A stretch of 64,000 nucleotides of DNA from positions 38,369-102,368 of the forward strand of contig JAWKPM010000013.1 in NCBI GenBank assembly GCA_041390625.1, read 5' to 3'. Shown piece after piece: positions 32,802-43,179 of this stretch. Origin of the DNA: RBC038 sp041390625. Lineage in GTDB: Bacteria; Chloroflexota; Dehalococcoidia; UBA2979. Made by a program: the position numbers and the translations under genes. The notes under the pieces are model-generated. The model had not been told where the DNA came from. It was given only the letters and a program-made list of their open reading frames with translations, and made no database searches. Each line of letters begins with the position of its first letter. The first letter of the stretch is position 1.

Positions 32802-33736
32802 CCACCGCCGCACCGCGCCCGCACATCGAGGCGCGCGCCCTCACCAAGCGCTACGACGACTACACCGCCGTCGACGCCGTCTCCTTCGAAGTCCAGCCGG
32901 GCGAGTACCTCGGCCTGCTCGGACCCAACGGCGCGGGCAAGACCACGACCATCCGCATGATCACGTGCTTCTCACCGCCCACCGGCGGCGAGCTCCGCGT
33001 GCTCGGCCACGACGTCCTGCGCGACCCCCGCAGCGTGAAGGCCGGCCTTGGCCTCGTCCCCCAGGACGAGAACCTCGACCCTGACCTCCCCGTCGCGAAG
33101 AACCTCGAGGTCTACGGCCGCTACCACGGCCTCGACGCCCCCACGAGGCGCGCTCGCGCCGCCGAGCAGCTCGCGTTCTTCCAGCTCGAGGACAAGGCCG
33201 CCGTCCCTGTGCACGAGCTCTCGGGCGGCATGAAGCGTCGACTGATGATCGCCCGCGCCCTCGTCGCCGAGCCGACCATCCTCGTCCTCGACGAGCCGAC
33301 CGTCGGCCTCGACCCGCAGGCGCGCCACCTCGTCTGGCAGAAGCTCCGTCAGCTCCGCAACCGAGGCGTGACGATGCTCCTCACCACGCACTACATGGAC
33401 GAGGCCGCGCACCTCTGCGACCGCATCATCGTCATGCACCAGGGCGGCATCCTCGCGGAGGGCACGCCGACCGAGCTCATCGCCGAGCACGCCGGCGAGG
33501 CCGTGCTAGAGCTCCGCCTCCCCGCAACCGAGGTCGAGGCCCTGCTCGCACCCTTCGAGGCCGGCCCCGGCGGCGTCGACGTCGAGGAGGTCGAAGGCCT
33601 CTTCTACGTCTTCGGCGCCGGCCCCGCCGCCCACGAGGTCGCCACGCGCCTCGGCGACCCCTCGAGGGCGTTCGTCCGCCCCGGCAACCTCGAGGACGTC
33701 TTCCTGCGACTCACTGGACGAGGACTGCTCGAATGA
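32798..33736 (+). CDS. ABC-2 type exporter ATPase (DrrA/NodI-like)
   Basis: A 312-residue ATPase with Walker A GPNGAGKTTT, Q-loop LVPQDENLDPDL, signature ELSGGMKRR, Walker B LVLDEPTVGLD and switch TTHYMDEA; the C-terminal extension (LELRLPATEVEALL) is typical of the drug and polysaccharide exporter subgroup. ATG 32798 with GAGGA upstream. The permease overlaps its stop by 4 bp. An unusual leader (short peptide, hairpins, an HGHH element) precedes it. Confidence 0.93.
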   Translation: MTTAAPRPHIEARALTKRYDDYTAVDAVSFEVQPGEYLGLLGPNGAGKTTTIRMITCFSPPTGGELRVLGHDVLRDPRSVKAGLGLVPQDENLDPDLPVAKNLEVYGRYHGLDAPTRRARAAEQLAFFQLEDKAAVPVHELSGGMKRRLMIARALVAEPTILVLDEPTVGLDPQARHLVWQKLRQLRNRGVTMLLTTHYMDEAAHLCDRIIVMHQGGILAEGTPTELIAEHAGEAVLELRLPATEVEALLAPFEAGPGGVDVEEVEGLFYVFGAGPAAHEVATRLGDPSRAFVRPGNLEDVFLRLTGRGLLE

Positions 33737-34557
33737 CCACGCTCACCCGCCCCTCCACGCCCGCCGTCGCGCGGCTCCGTCCCGATGTCTCCATCGGCGC
33801 CGTCCGCGTCTGGCTCCGCAACCGAGACGTCTTCCTGCGCCTCTGGAAGAGCGAGCTCTCCGGCATGGTGATCGAGCCGTGGCTCGTCATCGCCGCGATG
33901 GGCCTCGGCCTCGGCCGCTTCGTCGAACTCGACGGCGGCGAGGACTACGCCGCCTTCCTCGGCCCCGGCCTGCTCGCGGCCTTCCCAATGTTCACGACGG
34001 TCTTCGAGTCCGGCTGGGGCTCGTTCGTCCGCCTCGAGATGCAGCACACCTACGACGCCGTGATCGCCACCCCCGTGAGCGTCGACGACGTCGTGACGGG
34101 CGACCTCCTCTGGGGCGCCACCCGAGGCGTCATGAGCGCCTGCTACATCCTGCTCGTGGAGCTGCTCCTCAACCCGTCGCTCCACATGGTGGGCTCGCCC
34201 TGGATCGTCGTCGGCATCCTACCGGTCGCTGCCGTGCTGGGGCTGCTCTTCGCCTCGATCTCGATCATGTTCGCCTCGATCGCCCGCGCGATGAGCCAGT
34301 TCCAGTACTTCTTCAACCTGCTCATCCTGCCGATGTTCTGGTTCAGCGGCGCCTTCTTCCCCTTCGAGTCCCTCCCCGAATGGGCCCGCACCATCGGCTG
34401 GTTCCTCCCCCTCACCCACGCCGTGAACCTCTATCGAGACCTCAACGGCGGCGACCTCGCCTGGTCGATGGTCGGCGACTTCACCTGGCTCCTCGCCGCC
34501 ACCGCCATCACCTACGTCCTCGCCCTCGCCCTCATGCGGCGGCGCCTCATCGTCTAA
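33733..34557 (+). CDS. ABC-2 type exporter permease (NodJ/DrrB-like)
   Basis: A 274-residue membrane protein with about six helices and the ABC-2 pattern: a first cytoplasmic amphipathic region (RNRDVFLRLWKSELSGMVIEP), GWGSFVRLEMQHTYDAVIATPVS, and the late motif LPMFWFSGAFFPFESLPEWA followed by LPLTHAVNLYRDL, as in NodJ. It forms the transporter with the ATPase encoded immediately upstream (ATGA overlap). The exported substrate is unknown; lipo-oligosaccharides or drugs are possible. Confidence 0.92.
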   Translation: MTTLTRPSTPAVARLRPDVSIGAVRVWLRNRDVFLRLWKSELSGMVIEPWLVIAAMGLGLGRFVELDGGEDYAAFLGPGLLAAFPMFTTVFESGWGSFVRLEMQHTYDAVIATPVSVDDVVTGDLLWGATRGVMSACYILLVELLLNPSLHMVGSPWIVVGILPVAAVLGLLFASISIMFASIARAMSQFQYFFNLLILPMFWFSGAFFPFESLPEWARTIGWFLPLTHAVNLYRDLNGGDLAWSMVGDFTWLLAATAITYVLALALMRRRLIV

Positions 34558-34645
34558 CCAACCACCGAGGCTCCGCCCCTCCCGGTCCACGAAAGGGGCG
34601 GCCCCCGAGGACCGCGTGCTACGACGAACGACGCCCACCGAGGCC

Positions 34646-34748
34646 CATTCGGGGGTCTGGGGGCGAAGCCCCCAGGGCTCGAAGGGTGGGCGGGCGGGCC
34701 CCGCCGCGAAGCGGCAAAGCACGACGCCGAGGCCGAAGCCTCGGCGTC
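34646..34748 (+). repeat. HGHH element 9
   Basis: Hairpin 1 CTGGGGGC/GCCCCCAG with GAA loop (34657-34675), G-tract GGGTGGGCGGGCGGG (34684-34698), hairpin 2 GCCGC/GCGGC with GAA loop (34703-34715), hairpin 3 an 11-bp stem GACGCCGAGGC/GCCTCGGCGTC with CGAA loop (34723-34748). It lies between convergent genes, 27 bp from the stop of the leftward one. Confidence 0.92.
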
Positions 34749-34775
34749 CTCATTCCAACCGCGCCAACCGAGGAG

Positions 34776-35774
34776 CTACAGCCGCCCGAGCTCCCGGAAC
34801 ACCACCCGCATCGCCTCCGCCTGCCCCGAAGCGCGACCCATCCCCTCGAGGTCCCCACGCACCGCCGAGGCGGGATCCTCCCCGTCGCGCACCAGCAGCG
34901 CCGTGATCGCCGCCCACGGTGCCGAGTCCAGCTCGTGAATCACCGGCATCGCCTCGAACTCCGCCGGCTCGAGGCGTCGCCACGACTCGTACCCAGCGAG
35001 GAACGCCGCCGCCACCTCGGCCCGCACGTCGTACGCCCCGCGCCGAGACCGCCCGAATGAGGCGATGCCTCGCCCCACGTCCATCGCCAGCGGCGCCGGC
35101 TCCACCTTGTCGAAGTCCAGCAGCCCCGCCACCGCATCGCCCTCGTACAGCAGGTTCCGACCGTGGAAGTCCCCGTGCGTCCACCCCCAAGGCAGCGCGT
35201 CGAGCCGCGCCGGCGTCAGCGTGCCTGCGAGCACCTCGAGACGCCCCGCGAACCCGTCGAGGTCCGTCTCCAGCCCCGCCTCCGGCCACGTCGCCCGCAG
35301 CTCGTCCGCCACCGCCCGTGGTTCCGCCACGAACCGACGCCACGGCGCCATCAGCTCGTACGGCCTGAACGCCTCCCCGAACACCTGACCCGCCCGCTGC
35401 ACCGAGGCCAACAGCTCCCCCGCCGCACGCGCCTGCTCGATTCGCGAGAAGTCGTACTCCGCCCCCTCGACGAACTCGAACAGCACCCACGGCCAGCCGT
35501 CCGCGTCCGCCACGAGGTCCGCGCCCTCGCGATCGAAAAGGATCGCCGGCACCGGCACACCCGACGCCTCGAGGTGCCGCTGGAACCGCAGCTGAAACCG
35601 CACCCGCTCGAGCTCCGCGTTCCGCCGGAACCGACGCAGCACCAATCGTCGCCCGCCCCCATCGGCGACGATCGCGTTGTCGTTCCGCGTGCTCGACTCG
35701 ATCAGCCCCTCGACGCGCGGCGCATCGAGCCCGTACCGCGCCAGCACCGCATCGAGGTGAGCAGGTAGCTCCAT
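34776..35774 (-). CDS. APH-family phosphotransferase
   Basis: A 332-residue kinase-like protein (aminoglycoside/homoserine phosphotransferase family). It has an N-lobe with RLVLRRFRR (ATP Lys region), WVLFEFVEGAEYDF (hinge), the catalytic loop WTHGDFHGRNLLY and the metal-binding LLDFDKVEPAP. Members phosphorylate small molecules such as sugars, choline or antibiotics. There is no neighbour that identifies the substrate, so resistance should not be assumed. Confidence 0.9.
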   Translation of the reverse strand: MELPAHLDAVLARYGLDAPRVEGLIESSTRNDNAIVADGGGRRLVLRRFRRNAELERVRFQLRFQRHLEASGVPVPAILFDREGADLVADADGWPWVLFEFVEGAEYDFSRIEQARAAGELLASVQRAGQVFGEAFRPYELMAPWRRFVAEPRAVADELRATWPEAGLETDLDGFAGRLEVLAGTLTPARLDALPWGWTHGDFHGRNLLYEGDAVAGLLDFDKVEPAPLAMDVGRGIASFGRSRRGAYDVRAEVAAAFLAGYESWRRLEPAEFEAMPVIHELDSAPWAAITALLVRDGEDPASAVRGDLEGMGRASGQAEAMRVVFRELGRL

Positions 35775-35807
35775 CGCCGAAGCCTACGCCACCGAGGTCC
35801 GGTCCGG

Positions 35808-35907
35808 CGGGTTCTGGGAGGGCAGTCTCAGAGGTTCGAGGGCGAGCGGGTGGGCCACACCCCGAAGCGGGAAACAGACCGCGGACGCGCCGGACCCGGC
35901 GCCAGCC
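35808..35907 (+). repeat. Decayed HGHH copy
   Basis: Partial matches in the same order and orientation: GGGAGGGCAGTCTC, GAGCGGGTGGGCC, ACCCCGAAGCGGG and GGCGCCAGCC. Stems no longer pair well. It precedes an intact copy by about 35 bp, suggesting tandem insertion or duplication and later decay. Confidence 0.6.
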
Positions 35908-35942
35908 ACTCCCGAGCTGGCACCTCGCCGAGGTCCGATCCG

Positions 35943-36038
35943 GCGGGGCGTGGGGGCGCAGCCCCCACACGAGAAACGGTGGGCGGGCGGGCGTCACCCC
36001 GGAGGGGTGTCCACCCGCCGAGGCGCCAGCCTCGGCGG
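35943..36038 (+). repeat. HGHH element 10
   Basis: Hairpin 1 TGGGGGC/GCCCCCA with GCA loop (35951-35967), a G-tract weakened to GGTGGGCGGGCGGG, hairpin 2 CACCCC/GGGGTG with GGA loop (35995-36009), hairpin 3 a 10-bp stem CCGCCGAGGC/GCCTCGGCGG with GCCA loop (36015-36038). It is 22 bp beyond the stop of the leftward lipoprotein gene. Confidence 0.9.
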
Positions 36039-36060
36039 CCCCTTTCCGACGGCGAAGCAG

Positions 36061-36735
36061 CTACTCCGGCGGCAACAGCTCCACCGAGGCCAGGATCGAC
36101 TCCGCATGCCCCTCGTCGATGTACAGCACGAGGTACTCGTAGTCCTGCCCGCCGATGTGCAGCGGCTCCCCGCGAGGAATCACCACCGCCACTTGCCGCT
36201 GATCGGCCGGCGTCCCCGGCGGCAGCTGGTCATCCGACGGCCGGATCAGCACGCTCTCCACGCCGTCGACCACCACCGGCTCCAGCGTCGGGTTCGAGCC
36301 GTACGGCATCAGCACGTGGTGCGCGATCGAATCGACCGCCGCATCGAGGCCCTGCCCGCCGTTCCCGAGGTCCCCCACCTGCACGAAGCCATCCGGCCCG
36401 TCGAACTGCACGAGGTAGTTCGGGTCCCGCGTCCACGACGCCGGGTACTCCAGCCGTACCCGATGCTCGTCCGTCTCCTCGTACACCGTCACGTCCGGCG
36501 CCGCAGTGGGGCTCGTCGAGGCGCTCGCCGTCTCCGTCGCCGATGCCGTCGCAGTCACCGAGGCCGTCGGCTCAGCCGTCGAGGTCGCCGAGGACGTCGC
36601 CGAAGCGCTGGCCGAGGCGGTAGCCGTCACCGCGGGCTGGACCGTCGAGGTCGCCTCACCGCCCCCGCCCGAGCACGCCGCCGCCAGCAGCGCGAGCGCC
36701 GCCGCCGGCACCAGCCATCCAATTCTGACCACCAT
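36061..36735 (-). CDS. Surface lipoprotein with Ser/Thr/Ala-rich linker
   Basis: A 224-residue protein: signal helix with lipobox LLAAAC, a 60-residue linker of alternating Ala/Ser/Thr/Glu, then a globular domain with YEETDEHRVRLEYPASWTRDP and a C-terminal YLVLYIDEGHAESILASVEL. The domain resembles PsbP/DUF1795-like folds that start with a Tyr-Pro-Ala-Ser-Trp motif, but I cannot name it with certainty. ATG 36735 gives a normal signal peptide. Function unknown. Confidence 0.75.
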   Translation of the reverse strand: MVVRIGWLVPAAALALLAAACSGGGGEATSTVQPAVTATASASASATSSATSTAEPTASVTATASATETASASTSPTAAPDVTVYEETDEHRVRLEYPASWTRDPNYLVQFDGPDGFVQVGDLGNGGQGLDAAVDSIAHHVLMPYGSNPTLEPVVVDGVESVLIRPSDDQLPPGTPADQRQVAVVIPRGEPLHIGGQDYEYLVLYIDEGHAESILASVELLPPE

Positions 36736-36823
36736 CGAGGCTCGCTCCACCCATCGAGGATCCCGCCACCCACCAGACGCCGCAACCCACCCCGAGGTTC
36801 CCGACAAGGCCCGCAGACACGAA

Positions 36824-36847
36824 CGAGCCCCGGTTCCCCGGGGCTCG
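36824..36847. terminator. Terminator of the oppD-oppF operon
   Basis: CGAGCCCCGG pairs with CCGGGGCTCG over 10 bp with a TTCC loop, 25 bp beyond the oppF stop on the minus strand. No long T-run follows, as expected in such GC-rich DNA. Confidence 0.65.
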
Positions 36848-36872
36848 TCGCAAGTCGCTCGAATGAGGTCCG

Positions 36873-37888
36873 CTAGACGCGGTGGCAGGCCACCCAGTGG
36901 TCCGTCGCCACCTCGCGCCACTCCGGCACCCGCTCGCGGCACTCGTCGATGACGATCGGGCAGCGCGTGTTGAACACGCAGCCCGGGGGCGGGCGCAGCG
37001 GCGACGGCACGTCGCCCGTCAGGATGATGCGCTCACGCGTGCGCTCCAGCTCCGGGTCCGTGATCGGCACGGCGGAGAGCAGCGCCTTCGTGTACGGGTG
37101 CAGCGGGTTGCGGTAGAGCTCCAGCGACTCCGCCAGCTCCATCATCTTCCCGAGGTACATGACCGCGACGCGGTCCGAGATGTGACGCACCACCGCCAGG
37201 TCGTGGGCGATGAACAGGTACGTCAGGTTGAACTCGGACTGCAGGTCCTCGAGGAGGTTGATGATCTGCGCCTGAATCGACACGTCGAGGGCAGACACCG
37301 GCTCGTCGCACACGAGGAAGTCGGGCTCGACCGCCAGCGCGCGCGCAATGCCGATGCGCTGTCGCTGACCGCCGGAGAACTCGTGCGGGAACCGCTTCGC
37401 GAAGTACGGGTTCAGGCCCACCGCGTTCAGCAGGTAGTCCACCCGGTCGCGCCGCTCCGCGCCCTTGTACAGGCCGTGAATCACCATCGGCTCGGCGACG
37501 ATCTGCGACACGTTCATGCGGGGGTTCAGCGAGGAGTACGGGTCCTGGAAGATCATCTGCATCCGACGCCGGAAGCGCCGGAGGTCGGTGCCTTCCAGCT
37601 TCGTCATCTCCGTACCGTCGAAGACCACGCTGCCCTCGGTCGGCTTGTAGAGGCGAATGATCGCGCGGCCCGTCGTGGACTTGCCACAGCCGGACTCGCC
37701 CACCAGGCCGAGCGTCTCACCACGCTTGACGTGGAAGCTCAGGCCGTCCACGGCCTTCACGTCCGCGACCTTCTTCTGCACGAAGAGGCCGGCCGTGACC
37801 GGGAAGTACATCTTCAGGCCCGTGACGTCGAGGAGGTGATCCGCCTCTTGCTGGACGCCCTGCGCGCCGGATGCCGTCTGCGTCGTCA

Positions 37889-37889
<1 letters not shown>
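36873..37889 (-). CDS. Oligopeptide/dipeptide ABC transporter ATPase (OppF/DppF type)
   Basis: A 338-residue ATPase with Walker A GESGCGKST, signature FSGGQRQRI, Walker B FLVCDEPVSALD and switch IAHDLAVV. The C-terminal oligopeptide-transporter domain has GCVFNTRCP with later cysteines (DECRERVP, WVACHRV), the four-Cys cluster typical of OppD/F. It overlaps oppD by one base plus stop (ATGA). Permease and binding-protein genes are not in this window. Confidence 0.94.
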
Positions 37890-38944
<1,055 letters not shown>

Positions 38945-38996
38945 GGACCCCCCTCGGCCGGGCTACGCAATTCCCTGCGACGGAACTCGCACCTGA

Positions 38997-39081
38997 TGGT
39001 GGGGAAGAGGAGACTCGAACTCCTACGCCTTGCGGCACGTGATCCTAAATCACGCTCGTCTGCCAGTTCCGACACTTCCCC
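38997..39081 (-). tRNA. tRNA-Leu (UAG anticodon)
   Basis: An 85-nt gene with CCA encoded. The acceptor arms GGGGAAG/CTTCCCC pair. The anticodon loop ATTTAGG gives TAG, and the long variable arm (TGCCGCAAGGCG) is the class II type expected for leucine. The T-arm GGAGTTCGAGTCTCC is regular. Confidence 0.95.
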
Positions 39082-39185
39082 ATGTCGAGGACTGGCACGC
39101 GAGCCGAATCACCCAACGTCGGCGCGCCCCCATCGAGGACGACGCCCCAATCCCCTCCACCTCGGTCGCAACGTCCGGCCAGCGA

Positions 39186-39261
<76 letters not shown>

Positions 39262-39322
39262 TTGCTCGCTCCGAGGACGTTCGAACCCCGCGCGACGCCC
39301 GAGGCGTCTCGTGGGGCGGGAC

Positions 39323-39350
39323 GTTATCAGGTGCCTTTTCGAGGTGTCAA
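39323..39350 (-). promoter_or_regulatory. Promoter of the leftward tRNA-Lys/tRNA-Leu genes
   Basis: On the minus strand TTGACA (39350-39345) and GATAAC (39328-39323) are separated by 16 bp, a near-consensus housekeeping promoter 62 bp upstream of tRNA-Lys. Confidence 0.75.
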
Positions 39351-39415
39351 CGAAATTGTTCACCCCGCGTCAGACCCCCGTCTGAGCCCCGAACCCGGGC
39401 TGAAACCCGAGTTCG

Positions 39416-39444
39416 TTGACGCCCTGCCTGCCCTCACATACGCT
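39416..39444 (+). promoter_or_regulatory. Promoter of tRNA-Val
   Basis: TTGACG (39416-39421) and TACGCT (39439-39444) with a 17-bp spacer, 18 bp before the tRNA. It is divergent from the tRNA-Lys promoter. Confidence 0.75.
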
Positions 39445-39462
39445 CGCGATCGCGCGTCGAAC

Positions 39463-39539
39463 GGGCGGTTAGCTCAGTTGGTTAGAGCGCTGCGTTGACA
39501 TCGCAGAGGTCACTGGTTCGAATCCAGTATCGCCCACCA
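39463..39539 (+). tRNA. tRNA-Val (GAC anticodon)
   Basis: A 77-nt gene with CCA encoded. The acceptor stem pairs fully with one G-U, the D-arm is TTAGCTCAGTTGGTTAGAGC, the anticodon loop TTGACAT gives GAC, and the T-arm CTGGTTCGAATCCAG is perfect. Confidence 0.95.
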
Positions 39540-39831
39540 TCCACGCCATGCCCGACACCGACACACGACCCCGATCGCACGCCGTCACGACCGACGGACG
39601 GCGTCATCATACGCCCCGCACATGCCCGCGTGTTGTTATCCACACACACGACTTTCTCCAGTGCCACCCCACCTCCGAGGCGCGAGCATCCCACCCTGCG
39701 CCCCCGGCGCTGACGAGCCCCCACCGAGGCCCGAACCCGCGCGGCGGCCCACTGGACGGGCCGAAGTCCGTCATCCGGGTCCCCACTGCCGTGACGCCAC
39801 CGAGGCACGAGCCCGCCGCTGTCCGAGGTCC

Positions 39832-39925
39832 GGCGGGGCGTGGGGGCGCAGCCCCCCACACGAGGACGGGTGGGCAGGCGGGCTGCCGCCGCGCAGCTGC
39901 GACCACCGACCGAGGCCCCACCCCA
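39832..39925 (+). repeat. Decayed HGHH copy upstream of thrS
   Basis: Hairpin 1 TGGGGGC/GCCCCC with GCA loop is intact (39841-39857). The G-tract reads GGGTGGGCAGGCGGG (one run lost), hairpin 2 is broken and hairpin 3 is degraded. It lies in the 1.07-kb spacer between tRNA-Val and thrS, which holds three copies of the element, the T-box leader and no protein gene that I can support. Confidence 0.75.
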
Positions 39926-40009
39926 GCCCTCTCCAAGCAGCATCGAGCAAGCACCGCCCTCGCCCATTCCACCACCGAGGTACGTCGTAAGCGTGGCCGC
40001 GGCCACCCC

Positions 40010-40062
40010 CGGGAGGGGTCGCCCGGAGGGCTGACCACCAGCGGAGGCGCCGGCCTCGGCCT
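40010..40062 (+). repeat. Partial HGHH copy (second and third hairpins only)
   Basis: GCCC/GGGC with a GGA loop, then CCACCAG and GGAGGC/GCCTC with a GCCG loop. Hairpin 1 and the G-tract are absent. Same orientation as the others. Confidence 0.6.
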
Positions 40063-40109
40063 CCAGCGGCCCAGCGCAGCCCACGGCACTCGCAACCACC
40101 GAAACCCAG

Positions 40110-40206
40110 CGGGGGCGTGGGGGCGAAGGCCCCGCTTGAGAAAGGGTGGGCGGGTGGGCCAGCCGCCGCGCAGCGGCGACCACTGGCCGAGGCGCCAGCC
40201 TCGGCC
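40110..40206 (+). repeat. HGHH element 11
   Basis: Hairpin 1 is slightly mispaired (GGGGGC / GGCCCC). G-tract GGGTGGGCGGGTGGG (40144-40158), hairpin 2 CGCCGC/GCGGCG with GCA loop (40164-40178), hairpin 3 GGCCGAGGC/GCCTCGGCC with GCCA loop (40185-40206). It lies just upstream of the thrS T-box leader. Confidence 0.88.
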
Positions 40207-40264
40207 GTCCGGCTCCGGCACCCCGCCTCCCCCCGAGTGCACCTCCAACCCCCATTCGCTAGAC

Positions 40265-40570
40265 TGACCGCGTCACGAGCCGCGCCTTCCGAGGCGCGAC
40301 AGACCGGCACCGACGGGGACGCGCTCCGTCGCTCACCGGCCCCCAGAGAGCGGGGCCCGAGGCGCCAACCACGCCTCGAGGCTGCAAGCCCCGCGGCCGG
40401 CACGACGGCGAGACACCACCCCCGAGCTTCGCGGGCGAACCCGCGACGGCCAGCCACCGTTACCCGGCCCCCGAGCCTCGACCGGCCGCGCCCTCAGGCG
40501 TGGCGTCGAGGGAAGCAGGGTGGAACCACGCACAGCGCGCCTGTCGTCCCTGGACGAGGCGCGCTTTGTC
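40265..40570 (+). promoter_or_regulatory. T-box riboswitch of thrS with terminator
   Basis: The T-box core AGGGTGGAACCACG (40517-40530) matches the AGGGUGGNACCGCG consensus that binds the acceptor end of uncharged tRNA. It is followed at 40534-40565 by a hairpin (AGCGCGCCT / AGGCGCGCT arms) and TTGTCGTT, a transcription terminator. About 250 nt of GC-rich leader upstream can hold the Stem I specifier domain; a TAGACT at 40260 may be the -10. Thr-tRNA control of thrS is inferred from the downstream gene. Confidence 0.85.
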
Positions 40571-40612
40571 GTTCCGGGTCGCCCGCCGCGACCGCTGCAG
40601 GAGGTTCCACCC

Positions 40613-42403
<1,791 letters not shown>

Positions 42404-42482
42404 CGTTTGAACCCGTCGAGGCGGCTTGTATCATCGAGCCGCCTCGACGCAGCCGAGGCAGCGCGCACCGGAGGTAGCGAAG

Positions 42483-42803
42483 ATGTGGGGCACGATCGCA
42501 CGCATGCAGGTCCGTCCGGAGATCCCGGAGGAGTACTTCAAGGGTCAGATGCGCGCCCTCAACGTGGACCGCATGAAGGGCTGGCAGTACACCACCTTCT
42601 TCAAGTCGGACACCAACCCCCGCGAGTGGTGGATGATCGCCATCTTCGACACGAAGGAGAACTACCAGGCCAACGCCAACACCACCGCGCAGCACGGCAT
42701 GTACATGATGATGCGCGCCTGCCTCGAAGCCGACCCCGAATGGCACGACGTCGGCGAGATCCTCTCCTTCGGCGACCTCCACGGCGAAGACTACCGCCGC
42801 TAG
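42483..42803 (+). CDS. Conserved-looking small protein, possible dimeric alpha/beta-barrel fold
   Basis: A 106-residue protein starting MWGTIARMQVRPEIPEEYFKG, with KGWQYTTFFKSD, REWWMIAIFDTKENYQANAN and a C-terminal EWHDVGEILSFGD strand. The alternating beta-alpha-beta pattern and the REWWMIAIFDTKE strand suggest an antibiotic biosynthesis monooxygenase-like (ABM) or dabb fold. It is Met-rich (MYMMMRA). GGAGGT seven bases upstream of ATG. Function unknown. Confidence 0.75.
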   Translation: MWGTIARMQVRPEIPEEYFKGQMRALNVDRMKGWQYTTFFKSDTNPREWWMIAIFDTKENYQANANTTAQHGMYMMMRACLEADPEWHDVGEILSFGDLHGEDYRR

Positions 42804-42827
42804 CCCCCGCCGAGGCCTGACGCACCC

Positions 42828-42872
42828 CCGAGGCCCGCGAAGCGCGGCCCCAGGCTGAGGCTCCAGCCTCGG
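42828..42872 (+). repeat. Partial HGHH copy (second and third hairpins)
   Basis: GGCCCGC-GAA-GCGCGGCC resembles hairpin 2, and GGCTGAGGC/GCCTCGGCC with a TCCA loop is hairpin 3 with one G-U pair. Hairpin 1 and the G-tract are missing. The spacer 42804-43179 holds three such copies and no gene. Confidence 0.65.
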
Positions 42873-42944
42873 CCCTTCCCCTCCCGCGAACCACCGCGGT
42901 CGAGGCCCCTGCACCCATCGAGGCGTACTGCGCCACCCGAGGAG

Positions 42945-42993
42945 GGGGCGTGGGGGTGTAGCCCCCACACGAGCGGCCGAGGCGCCAGTCTCG
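42945..42993 (+). repeat. Deletion derivative of an HGHH element (hairpins 1 and 3 only)
   Basis: TGGGGG/CCCCCA (loop TGTAG) is followed directly by CACGAGC and then GGCCGAGGC/GTCTCGGCC with a GCCA loop. The G-tract and hairpin 2 are precisely absent, as if lost by recombination or slippage between short repeats. Confidence 0.75.
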
Positions 42994-43061
42994 GCCCCCC
43001 AACGCGCGGCTCATGATTCGTTCGAGGCTCGCCCACCATCGAGGCGTACAGCGCCATCCGA

Positions 43062-43159
43062 GGAGGGGGCGTGGGGGCGCAGCCCCCACACGAGAAAGGG
43101 TGGGCGGGCGGGCTGCCCGCGCGAAGCGCGGGCCACCGGCCGAGGCGCCAGCCTCGGCC
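43062..43159 (+). repeat. HGHH element 12
   Basis: Hairpin 1 TGGGGGC/GCCCCCA with GCA loop, G-tract GGGTGGGCGGGCGGG (43098-43112), hairpin 2 an 8-bp stem GCCCGCGC/GCGCGGGC with GAA loop (43115-43133), hairpin 3 GGCCGAGGC/GCCTCGGCC with GCCA loop (43138-43159). It is 20 bp beyond the stop of the leftward MFS gene. Confidence 0.92.
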
Positions 43160-43179
43160 TTCCGACTCCGGCCCCGAGG

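Noticed and set aside
34776..35774. Antibiotic-resistance aminoglycoside phosphotransferase
   Set aside because: The fold is APH, but family members act on many small molecules and no resistance context is present, so no resistance claim is made.
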